Source: CAZRIZ01 sp964625885 (GTDB taxonomy: Bacteria > Patescibacteriota > Saccharimonadia > Saccharimonadales > Saccharimonadaceae). Taken from it: a DNA stretch of 64,000 bases. Positions 52,424 to 60,050 of the stretch are shown piece by piece. The stretch is taken from NCBI GenBank assembly GCA_964625885.1, contig CAZVBM010000003.1, forward strand, positions 1 through 64,000. The letters run 5' to 3'. The stretch's first letter is position 1. Each line of letters begins with the position of its first letter. The translations under genes and the position numbers were made by a program. Under the pieces are notes generated by a model. The model made no database searches, was not told the origin of the DNA, and saw only the letters and a list, made by a program, of their open reading frames with translations.

Positions 52424-53092
52424 ATGGCAAAGAAGCCGCAAAACACTATAAAAAACCTGTTCGGCTCTACAACTAGAATAAAGCTTTTAGAGCTGTTCTT
52501 TACTAATTTTGATAAATATTATTATGTCCGAGAGATAACTCGCCTTATCGGCGAGCAAATTAATTCTGTTCGACGTGAGTTGGCCAATCTAGAGCAGATT
52601 GGTGTTGTTAAAAAGACAGAGAGGGACAACAAGGTGTATTATCGGGCTGATCAGAAGTTTCGCTATTATGTGGCCTTTGCGATGATATTTGACGAGAACT
52701 TTGATCATCAGAGTTTGTCTAGGAGTACAATTCGTGAGCTTGAGAAAGAGGCGAACGTCGCTCCGCAACCCATTGATGACAAGCTTGATTGGCAGAAGGT
52801 TGTAGCTAAGAGCGACGACTATCTCCAGGTGGCAATTCTAGCCGGAAGATTGGTGCCTGATTCTGAGTCAGAGATTGATATGTTACTGGTTGGCGATAAT
52901 TCCGAGCGAAAAATATCAACCTGGGCGGCTATTGCTGAAAAAGCTCATGGTAGTGGATTAGCTTATAGTATCGTGTCATTCGATGAGTTTGCTTATCGTC
53001 ATAGTATTCGCGATAAGTTTGTGATGCAAGTATTAGCCGGTCCGCACGTAGTGATAAAAGATACCACAGGAACAATTGAGGAAGAGGAATAA
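52424..53092 (+). CDS. winged-helix protein with nucleotidyltransferase-like C-terminus
   Basis: 222 residues. Residues 8-80 form a winged helix-turn-helix (RIKLLELFFTNFDKYYYVREITRLIG, RRELANLEQIGVVKK). The C-terminal half has an AILAGRLVPDSESEIDMLLVGD segment resembling the MNT-type nucleotidyltransferase core (GS-x(n)-DxD), with the second Asp present and the GS altered. Such fusions are often transcription regulators. It is tightly spaced between miaA and the MBL-fold gene. Confidence 0.75.
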   Translation: MAKKPQNTIKNLFGSTTRIKLLELFFTNFDKYYYVREITRLIGEQINSVRRELANLEQIGVVKKTERDNKVYYRADQKFRYYVAFAMIFDENFDHQSLSRSTIRELEKEANVAPQPIDDKLDWQKVVAKSDDYLQVAILAGRLVPDSESEIDMLLVGDNSERKISTWAAIAEKAHGSGLAYSIVSFDEFAYRHSIRDKFVMQVLAGPHVVIKDTTGTIEEEE

Positions 53093-53094
53093 AA

Positions 53095-53733
53095 ATGATA
53101 GAGATTGAATATTTTGGTGGCAATTGTGTAAAGATAGCTTCCAGAGAGCAGGTTATGGTTGTTGATCCTAAGCGTTCGGTTTTTGGTTTAACAGACGTTC
53201 CGTCCGATGGCTCAATCGAACTGAGCACGGAGACTCGCTTAGCTACGCGTAATAATAAGGCTTTTTTGCAGATTGATGGTCCTGGTGAGTATGAGGTGGC
53301 GGATTTTTCGGTACGGGGTTTTCCAGCCAATCGTCAGACTGATTTTAACAACGAGCAGTCCGTGACTAACTATGCTATCAGCGGTGACGGAATTAATATC
53401 GTTTTGATTGGCAATATTGCCAACGAATTAAGCGAGGCTCAGCTGGAAGAGTTGGGGGTGGCGGATATATTGATCATACCAGTTGGCGGCGGTGGCTACA
53501 CCCTTGATGCTAAAACTGCTGGTGATATCGCCACTAAGATAGATCCAAAGATAGTAATTCCTATTCACTACCAGCACGATGGCTTAAAATATGAAGTTCC
53601 TCAAGACGATTTCAATCAGTTTGCTAACGAGCTGGGTACGCCGATTCAAGAGATTGACAAATATAAAATTAAAAAAGTCGATGCCCTGCCAGAGGCACTC
53701 GAGATAGTTAAGCTAAAGTTAAAACTCAAATAA
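53095..53733 (+). CDS. degenerate metallo-beta-lactamase-fold protein
   Basis: 212 residues. IEYFGGNCVKIASREQVMVVDP opens an MBL fold of the UlaG/COG2220 type, and PKIVIPIHY matches its late strand with the terminal His. The metal-binding H-x-H-x-D-H motif is absent, so hydrolase activity is unlikely. It is two bases downstream of the winged-helix gene, suggesting a joint role. A bidirectional terminator follows. Confidence 0.8.
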   Translation: MIEIEYFGGNCVKIASREQVMVVDPKRSVFGLTDVPSDGSIELSTETRLATRNNKAFLQIDGPGEYEVADFSVRGFPANRQTDFNNEQSVTNYAISGDGINIVLIGNIANELSEAQLEELGVADILIIPVGGGGYTLDAKTAGDIATKIDPKIVIPIHYQHDGLKYEVPQDDFNQFANELGTPIQEIDKYKIKKVDALPEALEIVKLKLKLK

Positions 53734-53747
53734 GGAGTAGGCTAATA

Positions 53748-53777
53748 AAAATAAGCTCCATTTCTGGAGCTTATTTT
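53748..53777. terminator. bidirectional terminator
   Basis: AAATAAGCTCCA pairs with TGGAGCTTATTT around a four-base loop, between the MBL-fold gene and convergent rpmB. Confidence 0.9.
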
Positions 53778-53967
53778 AGAGAACACCTTTTTTCTTTAGG
53801 GTTCGAATGGCTTGGGTGCTGACGTTCATGGTGACTTTCTTACCATCAATGTTTAAGGTCTTCTTTTGCAAGTTCGGTTTAAATACTCGCTTGCTATGCT
53901 GTTGTGAGAAGCTGACCTTATGTCCAAACTGCTTGCCCTTGCCGGTTAATTCACATTTTGATGCCAT
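53776..53967 (-). CDS. rpmB: ribosomal protein L28
   Basis: 63 residues. MASKCELTGKGKQFGHKVSFSQ and KRVFKPNLQ are the L28 signature. Only one Cys is present, so it is the form without a zinc ribbon. GAGAAAGA lies upstream of the ATG. Confidence 0.95.
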   Translation of the reverse strand: MASKCELTGKGKQFGHKVSFSQQHSKRVFKPNLQKKTLNIDGKKVTMNVSTQAIRTLKKKGVL

Positions 53968-54121
53968 ATAATCTTTCTCTTATGCTGACAGTGAATTATA
54001 TCTGAGGTGGAGTAAAAAGTCAAATAGTGATCTGGTTTTTGCAGATAGAGTCGACGGTGTCTAGGTTATGATGATAGAGCTTATGTCAGGTTGCTTTTAG
54101 AAAACAATCCGTAACGCGTAG

Positions 54122-54127
54122 TATAAT
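54122..54127 (+). promoter_or_regulatory. -10 box, leader of about two bases
   Basis: TATAAT ending nine bases before the ATG at 54136. Confidence 0.65.
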
Positions 54128-54135
54128 GGGTTAGT

Positions 54136-54765
54136 ATGGACCTATGGGCGATACTAACTTACGTGGTTATAATTATCCTTTCGATGGTCATTCATGAAAT
54201 GGCTCACGCTATTGTTAGTGACAGGCTGGGGGATGATACAGCAAAATTACACAATCGATTGTCGTTTAATCCACTAAAGCATATCGATCCGTTTATGACA
54301 GTATTGCTACCGCTCTTTCTTATGTTCTCTGGCGCACCAGTTTTTGGTGGCGCCAAGCCAGTTTTAGTTAATAGGAGAAGGTTACGATATGGCGATTGGG
54401 GAATGGCTGCTGTTGCTATGGCTGGTCCGTTGTCTAACTTGCTTTTATCCTCTGTGTTCTATGCGGCTGCTTGGTGCCTTGTTAAGCTGGGGTTGCCATA
54501 TTTGGCTGAGGTATCAATGACTGCCGTAATAGTCAATCTTGGCTTCTTTCTGTTTAATATCTTGCCGATTGTGCCATTAGATGGATCAAGATTGCTATAT
54601 GCTTTTGCACCTCGCAGGTTTCAGGAGCTGATGGACCGAGCCGAGCGTTATGGTGTCCTAATCGCGTTTGGCGTTGTTTTGATTGCTCAGCCATATCTGT
54701 TTGCTTATATCAACTCATCTGTCGCCTTCTTTATAGAGCTATACTCTCGGGTTTTTGTGCTATAA
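54136..54765 (+). CDS. site-2 protease family (M50) membrane peptidase
   Basis: 209 residues. The zinc motif H-E-M-A-H (about residues 22-26) lies in a membrane helix, and the third ligand region NILPIVPLDGSRLL is near 138-151. Four or five helices are likely. There is no PDZ domain, so it belongs to the short SpoIVFB/RIP-like group. Substrates unknown. Its stop codon lies within the -10 box of the 6S RNA candidate. Confidence 0.9.
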   Translation: MDLWAILTYVVIIILSMVIHEMAHAIVSDRLGDDTAKLHNRLSFNPLKHIDPFMTVLLPLFLMFSGAPVFGGAKPVLVNRRRLRYGDWGMAAVAMAGPLSNLLLSSVFYAAAWCLVKLGLPYLAEVSMTAVIVNLGFFLFNILPIVPLDGSRLLYAFAPRRFQELMDRAERYGVLIAFGVVLIAQPYLFAYINSSVAFFIELYSRVFVL

Positions 54766-54766
54766 T
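54761..54766 (+). promoter_or_regulatory. -10 box of the 6S RNA candidate
   Basis: TATAAT seven bases before the predicted RNA start at 54773. The TAA inside it is the stop codon of the preceding protease gene. Confidence 0.7.
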
Positions 54767-54772
54767 TGCATT

Positions 54773-54915
54773 AAGCCTCGGCTTAGCATAATAGATTTTC
54801 CTGAACAACAAAATCTAGGGAGCTCTAATGATTCAGCTCTGTGGAGCTGTTTTGCGAGCACCCACCTTGTTATAAAAAGCAAGGAAACTCAAAAATGCTT
54901 TGACGGGGCTTTTTT
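54773..54915 (+). ncRNA. ssrS: candidate 6S RNA
   Basis: About 143 nt with the 6S plan. The closing stem is AAGCCTCG/CGGGGCTT and AGCAT/ATGCT. The central bubble has a hairpin AGATTTT/AAAATCT on the 5' side and CCTTG/CAAGG on the 3' side. The apical stem is GGGAGCTC/GAGCACCC (one A-A mismatch) topped by CAGCTC/GAGCTG. The 3' CCTTG hairpin in the bubble parallels E. coli 6S RNA. The final stem runs into a T tract, so it also serves as terminator. 6S RNA sequesters sigma-70 RNA polymerase. No database match was run. Confidence 0.72.
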
Positions 54916-54949
54916 GTATCATGGGTGATATAATAAGCATAAGTATATT

Positions 54950-55783
54950 ATGAAACAAAAAACCAAACTGATCGTTATTGCCCTAGACAACGGAAAAGTT
55001 GCGATTTGTAGTGACGGCCGTTCTGGCTATTTTTTGCCATTTCTTGTGTTAGGTAAGGGTGAGCAGCCTATGGAGAAGGTGCGAGACTTTATATCAAACA
55101 GCTTTGGTGTGGTCGGATTTAAGGTTGATATCGTTGGTGCCGTCAATAGTAACCCTGAATTAGATTCGCCAGTTGTTGATCTGATATATCGCGTTAATTT
55201 ATCTGGTAAATATTTAAAAATCGATTCTTCTTTAAGGGTTAATTGGCGCGGGATCAATAAGGGCGCCGCTCAGATGTTGACTGACGACGCGTCAATTTCC
55301 GCCTTTAACCACATTTTTATACAATCGTATGGTCGCGGCTTGATAGAAAAGGTTCATCAGGGCGACGAGATTGATTATCTAATTTATACCGATGGGGCGT
55401 CGAGGGGTAATCCAGGCCACTCAGCAGCGGCCTATGCCGTGTATGACAGTGATGGGAATCAAATAATTAGCAGCGGTGAGTATTTGGGGATTACAACCTC
55501 TGTTGTGGCGGAATATTATGCTGTAAAGCTTGCTCTTGAGGCGGCTATAGAGATGGGGGCGCAAAAGGTTGAGTGCCGAATTGATAGCCTTTCACTAGTT
55601 AACCAATTAAATAGTGTTTATGATGTTAAGAATCGTGATGCTTGGCCTATCCACGAGAGCATTATCGATCTGATGAAAAAGTTTAGAATGGTGCGATTTG
55701 TGCACGTCAACCGTGAGTATAATCAGGAGGCTGACCAAATAGCTAATAATATTCTAGACAACTACGTTAGTTCGAGAATGTAG
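54950..55783 (+). CDS. RNase HI with N-terminal extension domain
   Basis: 277 residues. The C-terminal 135 residues are an RNase H fold with catalytic D in YTDGASRGNPG (about 145-155), E in AEYYAVKLAL, D in CRIDSLSLVNQL and D in QEADQIANN. The N-terminal 140 residues form a separate alpha/beta region that I do not recognise; it is not the usual short RNase H hybrid-binding domain. TGA-TATAAT (54929-54934) lies upstream. rnpB follows at once. Confidence 0.85.
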   Translation: MKQKTKLIVIALDNGKVAICSDGRSGYFLPFLVLGKGEQPMEKVRDFISNSFGVVGFKVDIVGAVNSNPELDSPVVDLIYRVNLSGKYLKIDSSLRVNWRGINKGAAQMLTDDASISAFNHIFIQSYGRGLIEKVHQGDEIDYLIYTDGASRGNPGHSAAAYAVYDSDGNQIISSGEYLGITTSVVAEYYAVKLALEAAIEMGAQKVECRIDSLSLVNQLNSVYDVKNRDAWPIHESIIDLMKKFRMVRFVHVNREYNQEADQIANNILDNYVSSRM

Positions 55784-55789
55784 TATAAT
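55784..55789 (+). promoter_or_regulatory. -10 box of rnpB
   Basis: TATAAT whose last base is seven bases before the first base of the P1 helix (55796). It begins at the RNase HI stop. Confidence 0.7.
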
Positions 55790-55795
55790 TTAATT

Positions 55796-56133
55796 GGCTT
55801 GGCATGTGGTCACTAGTTCATTTTGATGATCTAGAGGAAAGTCCGGACAGTAACGACAATGATGGTTGCTAACGGCGACCGGGAGTAATCTTAGGGAAAG
55901 TGCCACAGAAACGACACCGCCTACATTAGCTTTGGCTAGGAAGGTAAGGGTGAAATGAGTGAGGTAAGAGCTCACAGTCGGGCGTGGTGACGCGACCCGA
56001 GCGGTAAACCCCATCAGCTGCAAGGAATTCGACTATGAGCCGTCGTCTCGTCGGGTTAATCCGCTAGAATCGTATAGCAATATCCGATCTAGATAGATGA
56101 CCGCGCAATACAGAATCCGGCTTACGCCAAGCC
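55796..56133 (+). ncRNA. rnpB: RNase P RNA
   Basis: About 338 nt. P1 is GGCTTGGC/GCCAAGCC. The universally conserved GAGGAAAGTCCGGAC (near 55834-55848), the AGGGTGAAA segment and the 3' ACAGAATCCGGCTTAC (near 56110-56125) are present. It matures tRNA 5' ends. A terminator follows. Confidence 0.96.
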
Positions 56134-56134
56134 A

Positions 56135-56165
56135 CTAAAAACTCCCATTTCATGGGAGTTTTTAG
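56135..56165 (+). terminator. rnpB terminator
   Basis: Perfect stem CTAAAAACTCCCA/TGGGAGTTTTTAG. It may also serve the convergent rplT operon. Confidence 0.9.
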
Positions 56166-56182
56166 TTTAATGATTGACTTGT

Positions 56183-56527
56183 TTACGCTTGGGCAATTTG
56201 TAAAACCGCTTTGAATGCCCTAGGCTCATTGACAGCTAACTCGGCTAATATCTTTCGATCTAGTTCAATATCGTTAGCCTTCATGCCAGCTATTAGCTTA
56301 GCATAAGTTGTGCCTTCGTTTCGAGCAGCGATATTTATTCTATTAATCCATAGGCTGCGCAAATCGCGTTTCTTATTTCGCCTGTCTCGGTAGGCGTAGG
56401 TTAGGGCCTTTATGCGCCCCTGTTTAGCTAATCGAAATGAGCGTCGTCGGTAGTGCTCCATTCCCTTAACCGATTTTAGTACCTTCTTGTGCTTTGCTCG
56501 TGCGGCAACACCTCGTTTTATTCTCAT
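56183..56527 (-). CDS. rplT: ribosomal protein L20
   Basis: 114 residues, usual length. MRIKRGVAARAKHKKVLK, YRDRRNKKRDLRSLWI and LAVNEPRAF are the family pattern. Last gene of infC-rpmI-rplT; in other bacteria L20 represses this operon. Confidence 0.97.
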   Translation of the reverse strand: MRIKRGVAARAKHKKVLKSVKGMEHYRRRSFRLAKQGRIKALTYAYRDRRNKKRDLRSLWINRINIAARNEGTTYAKLIAGMKANDIELDRKILAELAVNEPRAFKAVLQIAQA

Positions 56528-56530
56528 TGG

Positions 56531-56725
56531 TTAAACTCCTAATACTTTCTTAATGTTTTTACCGTGCTTGCTGCTGACTTTGGCTGTGGTTTTTATCACT
56601 CGCTTACGTCGACGGCTTTTTTTCGATAAGATGTGGTTTCCGAAGGCTCTTTCTCTTATAATCTTGCCTGTCGGAGTAATTCGAACTCGTTTTGCGGTTC
56701 CTTTGTGGGTCTTTAACTTTGGCAT
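56531..56725 (-). CDS. rpmI: ribosomal protein L35
   Basis: 64 residues. MPKLKTHKGTAKRVRIT and NHILSKKSRRRKR are the L35 signature. AAGGAG precedes the start; three bases separate it from rplT. Confidence 0.97.
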   Translation of the reverse strand: MPKLKTHKGTAKRVRITPTGKIIRERAFGNHILSKKSRRRKRVIKTTAKVSSKHGKNIKKVLGV

Positions 56726-56726
56726 T

Positions 56727-57227
56727 TCATTTTCTCCTTATTGACATACTCAGATTTCTTCCGCTCATCTTTGGCTGCTGATCTATGGTGATCTTATCTC
56801 CAAGAATTTCTTTGATTCGATCGATCATCTTATAGCCCAGCTCTTTGTGCGCCATTTCACGTCCCTTGAAAACAACCGTGATTCGCACATTGTCACCCTT
56901 GTCGAGAAACTTATTAACCTTGTTTAGCTTGATATTCAAATCGTTATCGCTAATTTTTAGGCCGACTCTCATTTGTTTTAACTCTGAGATTCTAGACTTC
57001 TTTCGGTTTTTTTGTTGCTCCTTAATCTTTTGATACTGGTATTTACTCCAGTCCATAATCTTAGCAACTGGTGGGTTTGCGCTTGGCGCAATTTCAATTA
57101 AATCTAGTCCTTTTTCGTTTGCTAATTTTTGAGCTTCGGTGAGCTTCATTATTCCTAACTGCTCCCCATTATTGTCAACAACTCGCAATTCTTTCGATTT
57201 AATTTCCTGATTAATGCGGATATTTAT
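56727..57227 (-). CDS. infC: initiation factor IF-3, probable AUA start
   Basis: 166 residues from an ATA codon at 57227, or 174 from an ATG at 57251. IF-3 checks start codons on the 30S subunit. The N-domain (RINQEIKSKELRVVDNNGEQLGI), linker and C-domain (VRITVVFKGREMAHKELG) are clear. GAGGAG (57236-57241) sits eight bases before the ATA, whereas the ATG lies ahead of it with no Shine-Dalgarno site. In E. coli, infC starts at AUU, which IF-3 itself discriminates against for autoregulation; an AUA here would work likewise. Confidence 0.9.
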   Translation of the reverse strand: MNIRINQEIKSKELRVVDNNGEQLGIMKLTEAQKLANEKGLDLIEIAPSANPPVAKIMDWSKYQYQKIKEQQKNRKKSRISELKQMRVGLKISDNDLNIKLNKVNKFLDKGDNVRITVVFKGREMAHKELGYKMIDRIKEILGDKITIDQQPKMSGRNLSMSIRRK

Positions 57228-57318
57228 ACTTATAGCTCCTCGCTTTAACATTAAAAATCTGAGTAAATATGACTCGCAAGTTATTTTATCAAACTATCAC
57301 TAGTAAAACAAGGTCTAA

Positions 57319-58848
57319 TTAAGAGGTTGTACTATTTAGCCGGTGTCGGTATTGTATTGCCTCGGCTATATGTTTCGGGGCGATTTCTTCGCAAAGCTCC
57401 ATATCAGCAATTGTGCGAGCTACTTTTATTATTTTAAAGTAGGATCGAGGGCTGAGGCTCAGTCTGTCGGCTGCATTTGTTAGTAAATCTTGTACTTCTT
57501 GACTTAAGTTGATTGCTGACTTAATGTAGCGGGTGGATAAATCACTGTTGTAAATATTACCTGCGCCGTAGCGTCTTCGTTGGGCGGAGATAGCGTTGTT
57601 TATTTTACAAACAGCATCTGTATGCTGACGTTTGGAGCTGGTTTTTGCTAACATTTTATCGCTAGGCACTTTATCTACATTTACGACAAGATCTATTCTG
57701 TCAAGCAGCGGCCCAGAAAGCTTTTTCTGATAATTTATTATTTGCGTGGTTGTGCAATTACACTGTCGTTTCTCATCACCATAGAATCCGCACGGGCATG
57801 GGTTCATTGTGGCTACTAACATGAAGTTTGCGGGATAGGTTAGGCGATACTTCGATCGATCTACGGTTATTGTTCTATCTTCAAGTGGCTGTCTGAGCGC
57901 TTCTAATACTGAGCGTGGATACTCAGGGATCTCATCTAGAAACAGAACCCCTAGGTGTGCTAGGCTTATCTCTCCTGGCCTTGGATTTGTACCTCCGCCA
58001 ATGATTGAGACCTGACTTGCGGTGTGATGTGGGGACCGAAAGGGGCGGTCTTTAATCACATCCTCTTGGCTGCCATTTGATAGACTGTGCAGTTTTGTGA
58101 CAGAGACAATCTCTTTGTCACTTAGCTTCGGCATAAGGTTTGGTATAGTCTTAGCTAGCATAGTTTTTCCTGTTCCTGGCGAGCCAGTCAATAATATATT
58201 ATGTCTGCCAGCGGTGGCTATGGTTATGGCTCTCTTTGCGACCTCTTGGCCGTAAATATCGTCGATAAGATTATACGCTTGATTTAATTCTAGGCCACTC
58301 TTGTGGGTGGGATGGTCCTTTGGCTCTTTGATTGGCGATATCTTCTTTAGGTGCAAAAAAATCTGCTTTAAATCACTGACTGGCCAGATTTTTAGGCCCG
58401 ACACCAGTCTGGCTTGCTCATAGTTGTCGACTGGGACATATATTTCTTTGATAGCTCTCTTTTTCGCGATCTCAACCAGGTTTATTACGCCTCGGATTGG
58501 ACGAATTCTACCATCTAGGGCAAGCTCTCCGACAAACAGCTTGTCGGAAACTTCATTTGGAGAGATTTGTTTTGAAACAGCCAAGATAGATAGGGCTATG
58601 GCTAGGTCAAGGTGAGTCCCGTCTTTTGGTAGTTCGGCTGGAGCTAGGTTAACGATAACTTTTTGCTTTGGAAATGATAGGCCAGAGTTGTTTATTGCGC
58701 TTCGCACCCGTTCTTTTGATTCTTCTATGGCCTTATTACCCATCCCGACAATTTGCAGACCTGGCAACCCACGATTCTCATCTGTTTCAACCTCTATAAT
58801 TTGTCCGCCATAGCCAAAAGGGATGGCTGATAGTGCTTTGCTCACCAT
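57319..58848 (-). CDS. comM: ComM/YifB-family AAA+ ATPase
   Basis: 509 residues. ComM is a helicase for branch migration in natural transformation. An N-terminal Lon-protease-like domain (1-180) precedes the Mg-chelatase-type ATPase with Walker A TGSPGTGKTMLAKT, Walker B VLFLDEIPEYP, FRSPHHTAS and a NPCPCGFYG zinc-like segment with two further cysteines (QCNC), then the C-terminal lid. I chose the ATG at 58848. With the pilus locus it supports a DNA uptake capacity. Confidence 0.94.
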   Translation of the reverse strand: MVSKALSAIPFGYGGQIIEVETDENRGLPGLQIVGMGNKAIEESKERVRSAINNSGLSFPKQKVIVNLAPAELPKDGTHLDLAIALSILAVSKQISPNEVSDKLFVGELALDGRIRPIRGVINLVEIAKKRAIKEIYVPVDNYEQARLVSGLKIWPVSDLKQIFLHLKKISPIKEPKDHPTHKSGLELNQAYNLIDDIYGQEVAKRAITIATAGRHNILLTGSPGTGKTMLAKTIPNLMPKLSDKEIVSVTKLHSLSNGSQEDVIKDRPFRSPHHTASQVSIIGGGTNPRPGEISLAHLGVLFLDEIPEYPRSVLEALRQPLEDRTITVDRSKYRLTYPANFMLVATMNPCPCGFYGDEKRQCNCTTTQIINYQKKLSGPLLDRIDLVVNVDKVPSDKMLAKTSSKRQHTDAVCKINNAISAQRRRYGAGNIYNSDLSTRYIKSAINLSQEVQDLLTNAADRLSLSPRSYFKIIKVARTIADMELCEEIAPKHIAEAIQYRHRLNSTTS

Positions 58849-58902
58849 AATACTAATAGTTAAGCACAATTTTTCTTAAATGTTAACATCTTAATTTTGT
58901 GA

Positions 58903-58908
58903 TATAAT
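58903..58908 (+). promoter_or_regulatory. -10 box of tmRNA
   Basis: TATAAT 11 bases upstream of the mature 5' end at 58920, leaving a few bases to be removed by RNase P. Confidence 0.65.
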
Positions 58909-58919
58909 ACACCTAATCT

Positions 58920-59324
58920 GGGGCTGATATAGCTTTAGACGAGATGAATTAACATATATCTGCGAACCGACTAATAGGCGCAACTATTAACCTAAATGCA
59001 AATAAAATTGCTACAGCATTTGCTAAGCTAAAGAGCGCTTTTGCTCCAAAGCTGGCCTATGCGCCAATTGCTGCTTAATCTAATTCAGCAATCGTCAGTT
59101 AATATGGTTTAGCAACGGACTTTTTGACTGGCGTTAAGAAACGTTGCTTGCGCGTCAGCCGTGGGTTGGGCTGGTGCTGCCAAACCAAGACCCTGTTTGA
59201 TTATTTGCCTTTTTGTTGTTTTTATAATAATTATCAAACATTAAATCAATCAAAAACAACTACGTTTGTAGACGATATACGGTAACCATCTTGGACCGGG
59301 GGGCAGTACCCCGCAGCTCCACCA
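58920..59324 (+). ncRNA. ssrA: tmRNA
   Basis: About 405 nt. The tRNA-like ends pair GGGGCTG with CAGCTCC and CCA is encoded. The tag frame runs from GCA at 58998 to TAA at 59076-59078, 26 codons: it begins ANKIATAFAKL and ends APIAA. The C-terminal hydrophobic-AA end is the protease signal. The length is well above the usual ten or so residues. The T-loop on the CGGGG/CCCCG stem reads GGCAGTA instead of TTCRANY. It rescues stalled ribosomes with SmpB. Confidence 0.94.
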
Positions 59325-59343
59325 AGAATAAATTTTTGCATCC

Positions 59344-59371
59344 AAAATGCCGCTCATGGGGCGGTATTTTT
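59344..59371 (+). terminator. tmRNA terminator
   Basis: Stem AAATGCCGC/GCGGTATTT (one G-U) followed by TTTTT-type sequence. A second hairpin, CAAAATGACCG/CGGTCATTTTG (59387-59419), lies just beyond; its T tract is on the minus strand. Confidence 0.75.
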
Positions 59372-59644
59372 GTTAGTTTTCTAAAACAAAATGACCGCCT
59401 GCGAGGTACGGTCATTTTGCATGGAGTTTGGAATGCTGTTGTTTGTTTTTGGCTCCTGCACAATTTTTTTATTCAAGAGCTACCCCTATAATATGGCAAA
59501 AAAACGGTTATGTCAATAACTTTTTTAAGAATCTTTTCAAGAACTGCTATATTGTGGAAAACTTATAATTGGCGCATTTCGTGAGCCGATTTAATATGGT
59601 CTTGCTTCGCCTTGTTTATAAAATCAAAAAAGTCTAAAAAAGTA

Positions 59645-59673
59645 TTGACAATACAAAACGCTTGTGCTAGTAT
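59645..59673 (+). promoter_or_regulatory. strong sigma-70 promoter of an unassigned RNA
   Basis: TTGACA (59645-59650), 17 bases, TAGTAT (59668-59673). Predicted start near 59680. No open frame with a plausible start follows before the terminator at 60000. Confidence 0.75.
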
Positions 59674-59679
59674 CAGAAT

Positions 59680-60000
59680 ATAAGTTTTATAAAAACAAAC
59701 AAAATAAATTAACCAAAAATAAAAATATAAAACTTTCGGTACCTTTCACAATTTAGTCCTTTCCGCCAATGACCAGAACTGACCTTGGTTTGTTTTTAAC
59801 ATAGCAGGGTCTGACTGGCCAATGGCTAGTTCTTTTTGGGGATAAATTAAGTACGCCAATTTTATACTGGCAGGAAAGATATATCTTCAGACAAGTTCCA
59901 ATTCGCGGCATACGCGATGCGGAGCGGTCAAGCCCCGGAGCGGGTCCCGGCCAATAGTTATGATTTAGTGCCGGTTGCGTATCGCTCTGGGGCATTTTTT
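59680..60000 (+). ncRNA. unassigned structured RNA, about 320 nt
   Basis: Bounded by a consensus promoter and a strong terminator. Elements: AAGTTTTAT/ATAAAACTT (59682-59735) enclosing an A-rich loop of about 36 bases; ACTGGCC/GGCTAGT (59814-59830) with a three-base loop; GCCA/TGGC (59855-59871); TCGCG/CGCGA (59903-59917); and the final stem GCCCCGGAGCG/CGCTCTGGGGC (59932-59993) with inner CCGGC/GCCGG and a T-rich tail. It is neither RNase P RNA, tmRNA nor 6S, which are found elsewhere, and lacks SRP RNA's conserved GGAAG/AGCA loop. I do not recognise a family. Confidence 0.6.
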
Positions 60001-60050
60001 ATTTTTTGAATGGATTAGTGGCGAAGTATATAATGAGATTGGATATTATT

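Noticed and set aside
59291..59491. Open frame of 66 codons downstream of tmRNA
   Set aside because: It starts inside the tmRNA 3' domain and runs through two hairpins; the composition looks non-coding.
59932..59993. SRP RNA in the unassigned RNA region
   Set aside because: The conserved domain IV loop (GGAAG with AGCA) is missing and the RNA is longer than the small bacterial SRP RNA.
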